64,000 nt of DNA from Thuidium tamariscinum (Eukaryota > Streptophyta > Bryopsida > Hypnales > Thuidiaceae). Below the pieces are notes generated by a model. It had not been told where the DNA came from. It ran no database searches and was given only the letters and a program-made list of their open reading frames with translations. The DNA is taken from positions 11,720,501 to 11,784,500 of the forward strand of contig OZ019759.1 of assembly GCA_947034885.2 (NCBI GenBank), read 5' to 3'. The translations under genes were made by a program, and so were the position numbers. Positions 23,844 through 35,600 of this stretch are shown here, in pieces. Each line of letters opens with the position of its first letter. Position 1 is the first letter of the stretch.

Positions 23844-24718
23844 TTGAAGTCATGAAAATTATTACCAATAATATGAATACGAATTCAAGAGTTTCACTTC
23901 AGACTACAAGAAATTTGAGTGCCACGAGACACCCAAGAAAGGACCGTCGGATCTGACGGTCATTTCGTGAGTGTCTCGTGGTACTCAAATTTCTCATAGT
24001 CTCATAAACAGAAGCCTCCAATTGAGAACAGAATTAAGGGCTATAGGTGATTCAAAAACTGCGATAAACAAAATTGGATCGTTGCTTTAACTAACTCGCA
24101 AGTTTGATCTTCCCAAAGATCTGAACAGAAATACTATTCTTTCAGCAAATGGCATCAGTTCCTGATCTTTCTACTTGGATCTCGATATTCAAAAATGGGA
24201 TAAAAAATGAAAACATCAAGATACTAAAGAACAGTCGCTTGAGACAAATCAAAAGCAAATCATTTTCTTCCAACGGCTACTTTCGACATATCGAAAATGT
24301 GGGTACCACAAGGTACTTGCAAAATGACCGTCGGATCCGAAGTTGTTCCCTGGTAAGATCAGGATACCCAAATTTTCCATACGTCGAGAGAAATGGTACT
24401 ACTTTCTTTAGAAAGTTCGGAGAGTTAGGCCTCAAATACTACTTGATCTCCAATTGACTGCTTTTCGGCGCATATTAGACAAATTTTTACGTTCTCACTC
24501 TAAACATGAGTCAAAATACAAGGTCCCAAAGTGACCGAACTGTTCTGTCTGGATCTCAAGAGTCACTGAACTGTTCCATGTTCTGATCAGCAAAAGCAAG
24601 AGATTAAGCTCTCTTTCGACTTCCTCACCCTCGACATGTGCATTCCTTGGGTACCGCGACATCATCGAAGTGAGCCCGTCGGATCCGAAGGACTTCCCTG
24701 GATGCGGTCGTGGTACTC
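23295..24718. repeat. Family B hairpins, five copies in introns of copy 2
   Basis: About 72-nt imperfect palindromes at 23295-23367, 23639-23710, 23909-23994, 24301-24366 and 24649-24718. Each has outer arms of type GGGTACCGCGAC / GTCGTGGTACTC around a core centred on CGGATCCG. In the first copy the core is a perfect 16-bp palindrome, CCTTCGGATCCGAAGG (23324-23339). The third copy has the longest outer stem, about 23 paired bases (AAATTTGAGTGCCACGAGAC side), and a fairly symmetric core. The fourth is the most decayed. None resembles family A. All lie between the exons at 25245-25138 and 22914-22861. Confidence 0.9.
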
Positions 24719-25249
24719 TGAAAACCCTTGTGCTGATCGATCGCACACCCATCATGTGGATGATCCTGAGAATGATCATGAGAATTCCACGAGCCGTTCG
24801 CGCGCCAGATCGCCTGCCGAGAAACAGACGCGCCATGCGCGCGCCAGTTTGGGTCATGGGAGGGCTTGAAAGTGTGTAATGCTTGCTACTTCCTTTGCAT
24901 ATCAGTTGTCACATACTACCTGGAGTTCCCTACGAGTCCAATCTGGGAATTTGAAGCACGGAAGGTGAAACCTACTCGGGTGTAGTATACACCAAACTAA
25001 TTACTCGATACAACACATATCCTCTGGCAGCGCGCTCAAAGTTCGTGCGGCAGGTGTCAATGGACTCACTGCGGGGGAATGAACCTAATCTAAGCAAACG
25101 TGCAGAGGAGATTTGAAAAAAATGGTTAGATTCAAACCTCTACAACCATATCTTGCTCCAACTCGGGCGACTTTGTAGTTGCAGCAGATCCAACTTGAGC
25201 TTGCTTTGCTCGAGCACGCATATGGCGCGCCATGGAGATGGAACTCTGC

Positions 25250-27030
25250 AACGAAAAACCACTCCACTATCAGGTGCGCAGGAGTTGAGTTGAAGTGAAC
25301 GAAATACTCATCACAGAGACGTTTGGGAATGCGTAGGGATTCTCCACTTGATCGGGGAGGTGAGTGGTCGCTGTCCATCTTGGCGCAGAGACGAATCCTA
25401 CAATAAATCCGTAGAATAGCGGAAAAGATGCGCGCAGAGCTCTTTTTAGAAAACAAACAACAAATGAGGTCAAGCTCCAACGGAAGCTCCGCTAGAATTT
25501 TCCCACATCCTCGTAATTCGGGATGAATCCGGTAATGCTGGAACGTTTCTGAGAAGTTCAGAGAGGCAGCCAAGGCATCGAGATGAATCTGGAAATGCAG
25601 GAATGTCTCTGAAAAGTTCAGACAAGTAGGCCAGGCCGAGTATGATGCGTAATATCCTCTCTTAGTTTGCCTTTCAGGATCCATATTCAGAAATTGAAAA
25701 ATTTGAGTCTACATTTGGTCATGTGCATGCGTATCTCTGTCACTACACGGATTGCTTCACTTGCCTTGCAACTTGGAGAAAATAGCGGCAAAAACTTTAA
25801 GAAAAGTGAAAATCCTCTTCTTCTAATTTAGAGACTTCACTCTATTATTTTACTTTGCTTTGTTGCTATCAGTGCATGCAGACATGAATCCGATATGGTG
25901 ATTGCAAATTTTGTTTTTAAAACAAAACAACATACTGGTTTCAATACTTGGCTGAATTCAACTTGAACTGTATCCTGTCATTGTGAAGATTCTCTGGGTT
26001 GTCAATTTCCAATGCTCTTTGGAAGTTGACCACGTTCAGGAATATTGATGTTGGTGCTTGAATCCTTGTCAGAATAGGCAAATCCACTATAGTACCCCTC
26101 TGCAGTTACAAGATCATTTAGGGTGCCTTTTTCATACACTTGTTATCTTCTTGGCTAATGAAGCTAGTACTTTGGTACAATTATTTTAGTTTCTGGCCTG
26201 CTTTTTCATGAGTCACGCTTCTTTGCCTCTCATTTTAGATTATTTCTATTATATCATTATATGAAAAAAGTCCCTACTAATTCTAACAGAGATCAGCATT
26301 CAAGCCTTCATTGTATCAAGACATGAGCATGCAAGTATGGGTATTTATTTTTCATTGTCTTACAAGACTAATAGTACATAACAAAGCTGGCAAGAAATAG
26401 AAAGGCAAAGGATCTTCACTATTTTTTACCTACGCAAAGTTAATTAAAAAATATTCATCTTTTGTAACTTATTTCCAAATGAAAATCCATCATACATTTT
26501 CAAAAATTCATTGGAAAATAGTGTTTGGAAATATATTTAAGCTTGGGTTCTACACATCTTAAACCCTACTACACATCAACTAAGGGTACAAAAAAGGCCA
26601 CCTCATTCTAATTGCATTTGCATTTGAAGTACTTGTATCACTTCTAAAATATATGCAATTGTCGGCACACACATGAGAGTGAAATAGGATTGAAGATTAC
26701 CCTACATATTTTCCTAATGCATGCATTCAATGTATCTTTCATTTAGAAGTGATACAAGTGAATGAGGTTACAGTCTAAGCAAACGTAGAAGTTCTACTGT
26801 ATATATTGTATGTGAGGATCAAAGAAGACTTGGGTACTCCTAGGTCTACACTATAATGATTGACTTCATATTGTGTTCTCCTAACCACAATAGAGTAATC
26901 AGTCTACTACAGTACGTTGAAATTTACTTATTTGTAAGCGAGAATATGTCGGCTCATGTAGCAATCCTAAAAGTGAAGTTCATTCTTGCAAGATTCAGAA
27001 TGAATAGAAGATAAAGGATTTGGAATGGCT
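25250..27030. other. Large intron of copy 2, no other gene seen
   Basis: It lies between a donor at 27043 (AAT|GTAAGC) and an acceptor at 25246 (GTTGCAG), with matching phase 0. It contains an imperfect inverted repeat at about 26600-26767 (CCTCATTC...TTGTATCACTTCTAAA against TTTAGAAGTGATACAA...GAATGAGG). This may be a small unclassified MITE. Otherwise it is AT-rich and featureless. Confidence 0.4.
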
Positions 27031-27319
27031 AGGAGATGCTTACATTTTGATTGTTATTTGCAATGGCGACTTGATCATCTTGAAAAGTTTGCTGAGTATC
27101 CTTAAGCAGCGCCTCCGATTCATTGTCCTCAACATCCATAGCCTCGCCACTAGCTCCTCCTTCAAATGGAAGAGATATTCGAGTTTCAACAACTCTAGAA
27201 TCGCTTGACTTAGACGTAGTCCTCTTGCCTTGTTTCATACTGAACTTATTGAGAGCTCTACTAGATGAAGAGAGGAAAAAACTACTTCTTAAGATCTTCC
27301 TAATCAACTGTGAGTTTCC

Positions 27320-28105
27320 AAGCAAAGAAGGTGGAAGCTAGTCTTCTAAAAGTATAAGCTGAGAGAAACAAGAATGACACCTCCCTCCAAAAACTACCTC
27401 GAAGTCACTGAGGAAGATAACTTCAAATGAATGCTTTTTGCTGGAGAAGAACATAAGTACTCTTCAAATTGGATCGTTGCATTGGTTTCCACATGTGTTA
27501 TTACGTAGCTCTACTAGGCACTTTGCCCAATACTTCTTAAATGGTTGATTTTGACGGCGTTTTAAAGGTGCCGTCAATTGGCATCGCAGCGAAGATTTGA
27601 GAGTATTGTTTCAAATCTGACATTGTCCTCTCCATGCGTGCCGCTGATTTTTGAACACACCAAGCTGAAATCAATTCTGTGACATAGAATCCAAAGCAAA
27701 TAATTAGTATAGGAACGTCCTTTTGAAGTCCCAAACATCCTACTATTAGAGGTACAGTACCATACAAGTAATATAGGCAGCTTTAATCTTTAATGTAATT
27801 TCGCTTATAGGATGCCAAGATTCTACAATTCAATGCAGTATCTTCATGACTCATAAAATAGTAACACCTATTTCATTTGAAAATGCTACAAGCAATGGCC
27901 AAAATAAAAGAAGTGCATAGTAAAAGGACAATACCTACCGTCAATAAACATATCAATGGAAATAATGAGCTCCATTACTCTTGCCCTATTTGACAATGAT
28001 ATTGAATAGCCCTTTAGTACTCTCCTAAACCTTATGTTTACAAATACTGATTTCTTCCAACTAAGTCTCTCTTTTGTGTATTGGGCTGAATTGGTCTATT
28101 GATAG
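27320..28105. other. Gap between divergent element genes
   Basis: This stretch holds the start regions of the minus-strand ParB/methylase-like gene (from 27238) and the plus-strand zinc-finger gene (from 28110). A minus-strand frame at 27632-27537 begins MERTMSDLKQYSQIF and is unassigned. No promoter motif is clear enough to call. Confidence 0.3.
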
Positions 28106-28109
28106 AAAC

Positions 28110-29585
28110 ATGGCGTCAATATGTGTGGATGGTCTTCAAGTTCCCTTAGTCTTCCCGCTTGATGAAAGAGGGTATGCTACAGTTTTTAGCCACTTGCTTC
28201 ATGTAAGGTTCAAGTTCATTGAATCATCTATATCTACATTGAAGAAGAGAGGAAGTCTGAGTCAGGTGAATTGGTGCAATATATTCCTCTTGTGAAGTCA
28301 ATCTCCAATGGAAACCACTGCTGGTATTTGGGTTCAGGAAATTTCAGAGTCTATGGTCTGCCTCTACCAATGCTACCTTTGTCTAATGAAATAGGAAGTC
28401 GACAGTCTGCAAACTCAATAGTGGACATGCCTTTTGTGGCTGAGGCACGAACATCAAGTCACAGTCAAGGCTGTTTGCCAATGTTTGGTAGAAATGGAAT
28501 TGTTGTTGCTGTGAAGGTAGAGGAAATGGATACTATTGTAGATCTATCTAGCGATTCAGAAGGAGAATTCCTCATACAGACTCCAAAATCCCAGCTAGTA
28601 ATATTGCAGAGTCTTCAATGTCTCATCCTATGCTACAATTAAACCCTAATATGAGATTGAGTATATTAGAGTGCTTGAAGAAGCTTGCCACTCTTTAGTG
28701 TTCAAGGAGTGAATTGTCTACTATGGATTTAGAGAACATGAAGCACCGTCAAGTTGAATTTCTTCCACCTACATACGACGGGGATGCCATTTTTAAACTG
28801 CCACCGTCTCGATGTTCCTCTTCTTCTTTGGCAGCAAAGAACCTAGAGGGAATGGATAAACGTTATGAAGGACATGCTTGGTACAAGTTGGTGACAACAA
28901 ACATCCACAACTCAGATCATATCAAGTTCCGTAAGTCCTACTGCACTGGTCATCTTGTTTGTGAGAATAGTGACTGTGAGTACTTGAAGAGGGCTTCTAG
29001 AAAGAATGAAACAGAGTAGAGCGGTTCTACCATTTTTCCTTTTGTAGTTGGACAAGGTCCTCCTAAAGATTGTAAGCTTGTTTGCAAAGTCTGCAAGAGT
29101 ACACCTACTTACCTTCGCATGTGTGATGCTAGGATGTACTACTGCTATAGTGAAAATCCCAAAATGACTAGAACCACTATCCACTTTGGAAATCATACTC
29201 ACCCAGTAGCTAAAGGCATGTATAGAGACTCTGCAAAGGAAATTAGCAATCTCATTGCAGAACAAGTGGCCAAGACTCCGACAGCTACAAACTCTGCTAT
29301 AGCTTTATCTGCTAGCAAAGACTTCTTGACAAACCATCTTTTTCACTATGGAGAAGGAGAAAAAGAGATGCTCAAGGGAGATGAGATGGAAGAGGTCATA
29401 GACCGTTTCCAAGTTTTAAGTAGTCCTAGCATACGAAACGTCATCTCTTCTTTCCGCTTAAACAATCGAGGAGGTGTCATTGACTACATTATGACCATGA
29501 AGAAAGAATCCAAATTTGAATTCATCCATGATAGCGTATTTCCAGGCCAAGGGAAGGAGAAGGCTTTTGGTTTATTTGAATTCAG
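28110..29585 (+). pseudogene. GCM/FLYWCH-like zinc-finger protein of a mobile element (broken)
   Basis: Starts at the ATG at 28110 (MASICVDGLQVPLVF). A one-base shift near 28255 moves the frame to one reading ESGELVQYIPLVKSI. A likely SUMO-interacting motif, TIVDLSSDSEGEF, lies at about 28532-28570. From 28714 the frame gives a zinc-binding pattern: YCTGHLVCENSDCEYL, then CKVC, then RMCDARMYYC and IHFGNHTHP. This C..C/C..C/H.H arrangement resembles the GCM/WRKY-FLYWCH DNA-binding domains used by Mutator-like transposases. A TAG at 29017-29019 interrupts the domain one codon after NETE, with TGG (Trp) the probable original. The exon ends at TTCAG|GTTTTT (29585), and the FCP1-like exon follows 67 nt later. 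I cannot name the family. Confidence 0.5.
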
Positions 29586-29652
29586 GTTTTTTACGTTCGT
29601 ACATTCTTCATCGGCTTCATTTCTTTGATTATTTTTGTATAATCATGGACAG

Positions 29653-30540
29653 GGTAGCAGTGAGGATGTCGTTGCGCTAGGTGATGCGCCATGCAAAGAT
29701 GTTGCTCCATCCACATCTGGGGTGACTGAGAAGTGGCTCAATGTCATCCTAGATTTGAATGGAGTACTCTGTGTCTGTGAGGATAAGAGATCTCTGGCAA
29801 GAGTTGGCAAGAGTGATGAGATTCCTCCTGGCGTAGAAGTCCAGTTCATTGGCCTCAAAAGAGTTGCTATCCGACCGCATTGCTTGACATTCTTGCGAGA
29901 ATTATCATCCTTTGCAAATGTTTCTATTTGGAGCTCTATGAAACGATCAAACATGTTGCCTGTCACTGAGTACTTGTTCAAAGGCATGGAGCCCCCATTG
30001 TATATCTTGGGACAAGAACAATGCAATATCCTCAAGTGTAGAAACAAGCGGAATAAGATAGTGAACTACAAGGTGAAGGGGACCGACAAGGATTTGTTTC
30101 TTAAGCCGCTAGAGAAATTGATTGACCTTGAGAATTCTATCTTCTCATTTGAGAATACAATGATTGTTGATGACAGTCTTGTAAAGCAAGTCACAAATTT
30201 CTCATGGGGGGTGCTTTTGCTTGAAGCTTGGACCTCCACAGGAGATGGGCCTACAGATAGATTTCTCATTGATGGACTTCTCCCTTGGTTTAGACACTTG
30301 CACTTCTCGAGGCCTCAGTCGTTGTATGGCTACAAGAGAGATAATAAACTTGGGCGTCTCCACTTAAGTCAAGAAGATGACAATGAAGAATACGAGGAGT
30401 TAGCTCGAGCTATCAAAGACTCAAATAGTCTTTATGATGAGTGGAGAATAAATAATCCAAAATGTGTAGTTCTATTTGAAGAATTAGATAGGGCTCAACA
30501 CACTGAATTAGAGTTCCGATCCCTTGAGAGGGCGGAATGA
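29653..30540 (+). CDS. FCP1-like (NIF/HAD) phosphatase-domain protein exon
   Basis: An open frame of nearly 300 codons follows the acceptor GGACAG at 29652. It has the FCP1/SCP order of HAD motifs: WLNVILDLNGVLC (motif I, nucleophile Asp kept, second Asp replaced by Asn), VSIWSSMKRSN (motif II), YILGQEQCN as in NIF proteins, and NTMIVDDSLVK (motif IV). FCP1-type enzymes remove phosphate from proteins such as the RNA polymerase II tail. The Asp-to-Asn change in D-x-D may weaken catalysis, but I recall DLNG or DVNG in a plant subfamily. It lies downstream of the zinc-finger exon on the same strand and is probably the C-terminal part of the same transcript, although the phase across 29585/29653 does not match. 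The stop at 30538-30540 precedes the foldback element by 134 bp. Confidence 0.7.
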   Translation, partial: GSSEDVVALGDAPCKDVAPSTSGVTEKWLNVILDLNGVLCVCEDKRSLARVGKSDEIPPGVEVQFIGLKRVAIRPHCLTFLRELSSFANVSIWSSMKRSNMLPVTEYLFKGMEPPLYILGQEQCNILKCRNKRNKIVNYKVKGTDKDLFLKPLEKLIDLENSIFSFENTMIVDDSLVKQVTNFSWGVLLLEAWTSTGDGPTDRFLIDGLLPWFRHLHFSRPQSLYGYKRDNKLGRLHLSQEDDNEEYEELARAIKDSNSLYDEWRINNPKCVVLFEELDRAQHTELEFRSLERAE

Positions 30541-30674
30541 GTATGCCTTATAGAATGAGTAGGGCTATTGGATGAACCTTGTATTTTAGGTCATTCTACA
30601 AATATTATCATATTTTGATTGTACTTGTGAACATGATGACTATGTATCAAATTTTGTTATTTGATATTACACCA

Positions 30675-31731
30675 GGGTGATTGCACGAAACACCTAGGAG
30701 TTTGATTGCGTTCTGATTTTGGAGCGCTATAACTTTTGATGTATGAATCCAATGCCAAAACCAAAAAATTTATTTCTAAAGATCTTGACAAAAATTCTAT
30801 TCCTTATTTTTCAGAAATTTTTAAAAATCATTTTATATTTAAAAGTTAATTTTGTTAATTTGTCACACTTTGACATAGTGGGGTTTTTAGTACTATGGAG
30901 AGGTTAAAATTAATTTATTTTGGCTGAAATTTCTATGGTATATTTTCTTAGTAAGTATACATGTTCCTACCAAAGGAAATCAAAAAATACATTATTTTAT
31001 ATCCTCCACATTCATGCAAACAGGCCTTCTTTGCACGTGCAATTCCAAACATTAGAAATAGTTTTGACCTCATTTTTTTAGTCAAATAGCATCACCAAAA
31101 AGTCTTTCCAAATGGCCAATTTTTACTTGTGTTGAAAATTGTTTTTTCTATTTTCTATAAATTAAAACGTTAAAGCATGTATTTTCTAGGACATTTTTTG
31201 GACATAGAGTTTTGTTCTAGAAAATATATGCTTTAACGTTTTAATTTATAGAAAATAGAAAAAACAATTTTCAACACAAGTAAAAATTGGCCATTTGGAA
31301 AGACTTTTTGGTGATGCTATTTGACTAAAAAAATGAGGTCAAAACTATTTCTAATGTTTGGAATTGCACGCGCAAAGAAGGCCTGTTTGCATGAATGTGG
31401 AGGATATAAAATAATGTATTTTTTGATTTCCTTTGGTAGGAACATGCATACTTACTAAGAAAATATACCATAGAAATTTCAGCCAAAATAAATTAATTTT
31501 AACCTCTCCATAGTACTAAAAACCCCACTATGTCAAAGTGTGACAAATTAACAAAATTAACTTTTAAATATAAAATGATTTTTAAAAATTTCTGAAAAAT
31601 AAGGAATAGAATTTTTGTCAAGATCTTTAGAAATAAATTTTTTGGTTTTTGCATTGGATTCATACATCAAAAGTTATAGCGCTCCAAAATCAAAACGCAA
31701 CCAAACTGCCAGGTGTTTCATGCAATCACCC
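30675..31731. mobile_element. Foldback element, 1,057 bp, two ~510-bp inverted arms
   Basis: The left arm starts GGGTGATTGCACGAAACACC and the right arm ends with its near-complement (AGGTGTTTCATGCAATCACCC without its first base fits the limit). The arms match almost base for base to a short centre near 31190-31215. ACCA flanks both sides (30671-30674 and 31732-31735), a possible 4-bp target duplication. It encodes nothing. The near-identity of the arms implies recent insertion or gene conversion. It sits between the FCP1-like exon and the next coding segment. Confidence 0.95.
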
Positions 31732-31816
31732 ACCATGCTGTTGGAAGCAATGGGCCCTTGTAATTGTTATGGTCTAGATGCATTGTTTTGATGGGCATTT
31801 CCTGTTTGCTTACAGG

Positions 31817-32625
31817 TAAACCGTATGGATATTGTTCATGAAAATGGCTGTGACATCCTTTCTGCTGCCTCAACTGATTCATATTCTGACTATAGGCAAT
31901 TCACCATATCGCAGAGTGGATTGGGGCACATTATGTATTCTGCAATGACTGCCAGATGAACTATAGATTTCTCGGCGAAGCCAATTGAAGACGGTGTTGT
32001 AAATAGCCCTCCAAATGGGGGAAAACATTCAAAAGCTGTGTGCTCTCCTTCTCCATTAAAACAATATCGGCGATCAATGTTACCTCCAGTCTTCCCCTCA
32101 ACTAATGTCGTTGCGTCTAGCAAATTGTATAGTGAAGCAATACCTCTGCCAATTCCTTCTAAAGTATGATAATTTTAATTTCATTTCTATCCTTAACCAA
32201 TGCATTTGTTTTCCTTGAATGATCCCCCTTATTATATTTCTATGCTAATGTCCCAAATAATCTATTATTTGATGCAGGACCTTCCCAGAGCTACTCACTC
32301 TGATCCCCTACACCTCCACAATTCAAATAAGGGGGCAAGAAAAATTGATAAGTTTGAAAGGTTGCCTTCTACATGTATTGTCCTACAACCTCCCCTACCT
32401 CAATGTGATTCAATAGTCTTTGTTCCAAAGCAAGGTTCAAAGACACATGGAGGAGAATTTTGTGCTCATTCCATTCGACGTCCGTGGGACACTTGGGAGC
32501 AAAGGTCTCTCAAAAAGCAAGTGCGAGAAAGTGCTTGCCAAAGATCGGGAGGATCTAGCGGATATAGTCGAGGACCAGAGTTGTTGAAGGCCATGGAGAA
32601 GTTGAAGAGTAGATCACATTCATAG
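31817..32625 (+). pseudogene. Downstream coding segments of the zinc-finger/FCP1 element gene
   Basis: After the acceptor CTTACAG a frame reads VNRMDIVHENGCDILSAAS and continues to about 32166, with a TGA at about 31956 (next to AMTAR). A second exon follows the acceptor GATGCAG at about 32278. It reads DLPRATHSDPLHLHNSNKG and ends LLKAMEKLKSRSHS at 32625. Composition is Ser/Pro-rich and then basic. I recognise no domain. Position and strand make it the 3' part of the same element. Confidence 0.4.
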
Positions 32626-32629
32626 TAGA

Positions 32630-35600
32630 TGTTGGTAGGTCATAGCATGTAAATTTGTGTAGCCGATTGTATAGCCGAGAATTTGATATATGACATAGTT
32701 AGTTAGAATACTTTTACAACATAAGACAATATATTGAAAATATATATTGAAATCTCTCTATGCAAAATGGTATAAAATATTTACAAACTAGGTAGTTAAA
32801 GTATCTCATCTTCGTTGACTGTGATGGCCTTGTGAGTTGAAGCTTTAGAAGATGGGTCATGATTAGAGAAGAAGAAATTGGAAGATGAGCTCCAACGTAG
32901 ATCTTTGCACAGAAATTGTAGAAACAGAAACATCCATGTGCCGCTCTAAGTAGTTCCATGGGCGGCAATTTAAACCATTGTGTTTGCAATTACTGTTTTG
33001 GGAATTGCGGGGTGGCACTTGGATGTTATTGAGTCTATAATTTCTCTGCAAAGATTTGGGTTGAAGTTTTTCTTGTAATTTCTTCTTTTCTAACCATGAT
33101 GTCATCTTTTGAAGCTTCAACTCGCAAGTCCAACGCAATCTGTGTAGATGAGATGCTTAAACTACAAAGAGTGTAAATAGTAGGCATAGTGATATATAGA
33201 AGCCTTCCTAGAATCATTTCCCTTATATCTAAGTGCCTTCCAAACATTATTGTCACTTTGGTAGTGGTCTTGGTTTAAGATTGTAGAGCACCTGGTCCTT
33301 GGGCTTCATTATATATATGACAAGATATGGACATTCAATAATTTTTTTTTACAATATCAATTATCGAGTTCTTTGTAATTACTTAAATAAGTTTTGTTGT
33401 TTAGTATTTCAAAAAAGTTAATGGGTCTTGGCATACTCTATAATTGATGATTCTTTATGTTTTATTCTCTTTTTTTCGTTTTCTATTCTTCCTTCGAACT
33501 CCCATTTCACTGGAAAACTCCCAAATTAATGAATATAATGTTTTCTGCGCACTATGAACTTCATGCCTGACTCGATGACTGATCTGTACTACAACTACGT
33601 TTATTGCATGTCTTGGTTTTACAATGGCGTTTTCCCCTATGATAGTTGGGAAGAACAATATGATAATTGGCTATGCAAACAAACTTTTGTTGCCGTGAAC
33701 AATGCAGACAATGAGAAAGAGTCATCTAGAACAGTTATTGTACCAACGAGATAGTCTACTTGTTCCAGCAAAAGTGATAATAAACTAAAAATGTCTATAC
33801 TTGAATCATACATATCTTTCAATGTTAGTCCGATTGCCTTCAACAATTCCATGCTTGACACAGAACTGAACACAGAATAAGTATTTTGGTCGCTCGAATT
33901 CGAAAATAATGAACGATCTTTGTGTACAATGACTGTCATGTGCCAGTTGGCAGTTCAATAAATTTAGCTCTTTCTTGAATATACTGGCTTATATAACTTG
34001 AACATTCCATTTCTATGATTGTGTGTCCGTTCTCAAATTTTAGAGACCGCTCTAGGAAGACATTGCACAGGCAATCATGGGAAGTGGTTATGTTGGCCAC
34101 AATTCAGACATTGGTGTGTTACATATGGAACGTTGTTCCACTCATTATGCACGCTACTTCAAATAGGTGGGCGTTCACGATTAGTTCGCAAAGAATGTTT
34201 GAGTCGTCCCATCGATGGGAAAAACAATTCACGAAGGTGCAGCTTATTGTTCAGTGACTTTGAGGCATCTGAACCTCATGTTGTATTTGATGTGGCACAC
34301 CACACCAAATTGTCATAATGCAACGGTAACGATGCTGCTAGGATTGTTCATATCGACCAGTAGTTAGATATTGTGCTCTGCCTACTATGAAATATAAGAG
34401 ACATTTGTGACCTCTAAAGAAAGGTCAGTCTCAGATGTACTAAAGCCACATACTGACTTCTTTGTATATAGCAGTTTTAGAAGTTCGCAATACAGTGCGG
34501 GAGGAATTATGTGCATGCTAGGAAGCCATGCTTTGCAGTATAGAATGAGGGTTTTTTTAATCGCATGTAGCAACGTGTCCCTTTCTCAAACTCTTATCAT
34601 GTCTGAACTGAGTTATAAAATTACTGCGTGTGCTTTAGGGTACTTACAATTTTTAGTGACGATTCTGAGGTCTGAACTTTAACGGGGATCAATCCACAAG
34701 ACGGCGTCTTACTAACGAATTATGATTGGTCCATACACCATTAAGCATGCATGATCAACGGCAAATTTGTTAGGCTTCTTCAAGTACTGGGAAAGCTCTT
34801 CACAAAATGAGGGTGCCTGATTGGTTGCATGTCTCAAGAAATTAGTACTTGTTGAAGCCAGTATAATTTATGTATACATGCTATGCAATAGTTAATGATA
34901 CGTATATAAATTCTGACATTGTGAGTCACGGTTGGTGGTCTAGTTCATTACCGAAATTTGGAGGAACAATGGCATGCACTCCAAATTTCCGTTGAAGTTC
35001 TAGTCTTTTGTTCTTCGAGAACTGATGTACTTTTGGAGAAGAAGTTCTGACCATTAAGTGATTGGTGACAGAAATCATTCTCTAACTAGAACATAAAATT
35101 AGTATGTTGGTTATGTTGAATTGGGAATCCATTTCTCTAAGTATATTAACAACTGCTTGGGAAATGAAGTGGTCGCTAATCTGTGAAAAAGGCAGTCATC
35201 AACACTATCACTTATGATGTGGGGTCATAGGATGTGTATTCAGCTGGTCGTTGCTGTTAATGATTTCATGTATTCTTATAGTAATCTTCTTGTGAACATG
35301 AAATTAGTTGCCAAAAATTGAGGTTCTAATATGTACTGGAGTGTAGTGCAAGAAATTAGGACCATCATACTGTCTTTGTAGTGGAAATGTTTACTGCAGT
35401 AGGTATATATTATAATTTGCACAAGACAGTTCTGACAGAGTTCGTGTCAAGCAATACTGACTTTGCATTTTTTGAATACTGTGTTCAGCAAATGATGGAT
35501 GCATATTATCCTTGGGTTTAGGTACTCCAGTCACGAGAAATGGTTATGTGCTCTTGTTTGTGAGAAGGTTTCATGTTCACTGGCTCCTTCAGTTTGACTA

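Larger units (their letters stand above)
17725..27238 (-). pseudogene. ParB-like / DNA methyltransferase-like fusion, copy 2 (broken)
   Basis: About 14 exons with GT-AG borders: 27238-27044, 25245-25138, 23843-23790 (microexon), 22914-22861 (microexon), 22522 to ~22155, 21878 to ~21162, 21048-20856, 20758-20564, 20475 to ~20240, 20121 to ~19908, 19503-18807, 18700-18350, 18256-17983 and 17891-17725. The protein starts MKQGKRTTSKSSDSRV. After an acidic N-terminus comes the ParB-like part, LKNLKFFICDGNHRHIAWM (about 21,330-21,270), keeping G..R. Then come a helical region, a Lys/Glu-rich coiled stretch (19,200-19,050), and a permuted methylase-like end: VGVDVILLDCSENLPMP at the motif IV position, LHDDGCIIIFHSYS, and LILDCTASTG joined to ACITACRGTERHIVALEG as motif I. 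DPPY is absent. Damage includes a 19-bp duplication that shifts the frame (21447-21484), a TGA just before the ParB box (about 21340) and a TGA near 20925. It ends about 55 residues after motif I, whereas copy 1 continues for over 300, so the 3' end is probably truncated. Exons 1-5 are joined by splice signals and phase only. Confidence 0.55.

Noticed and set aside
24495..24857. Minus and plus frames rich in Arg/Ser
   Set aside because: They cross a family B hairpin in an intron and lack domain or splice support.
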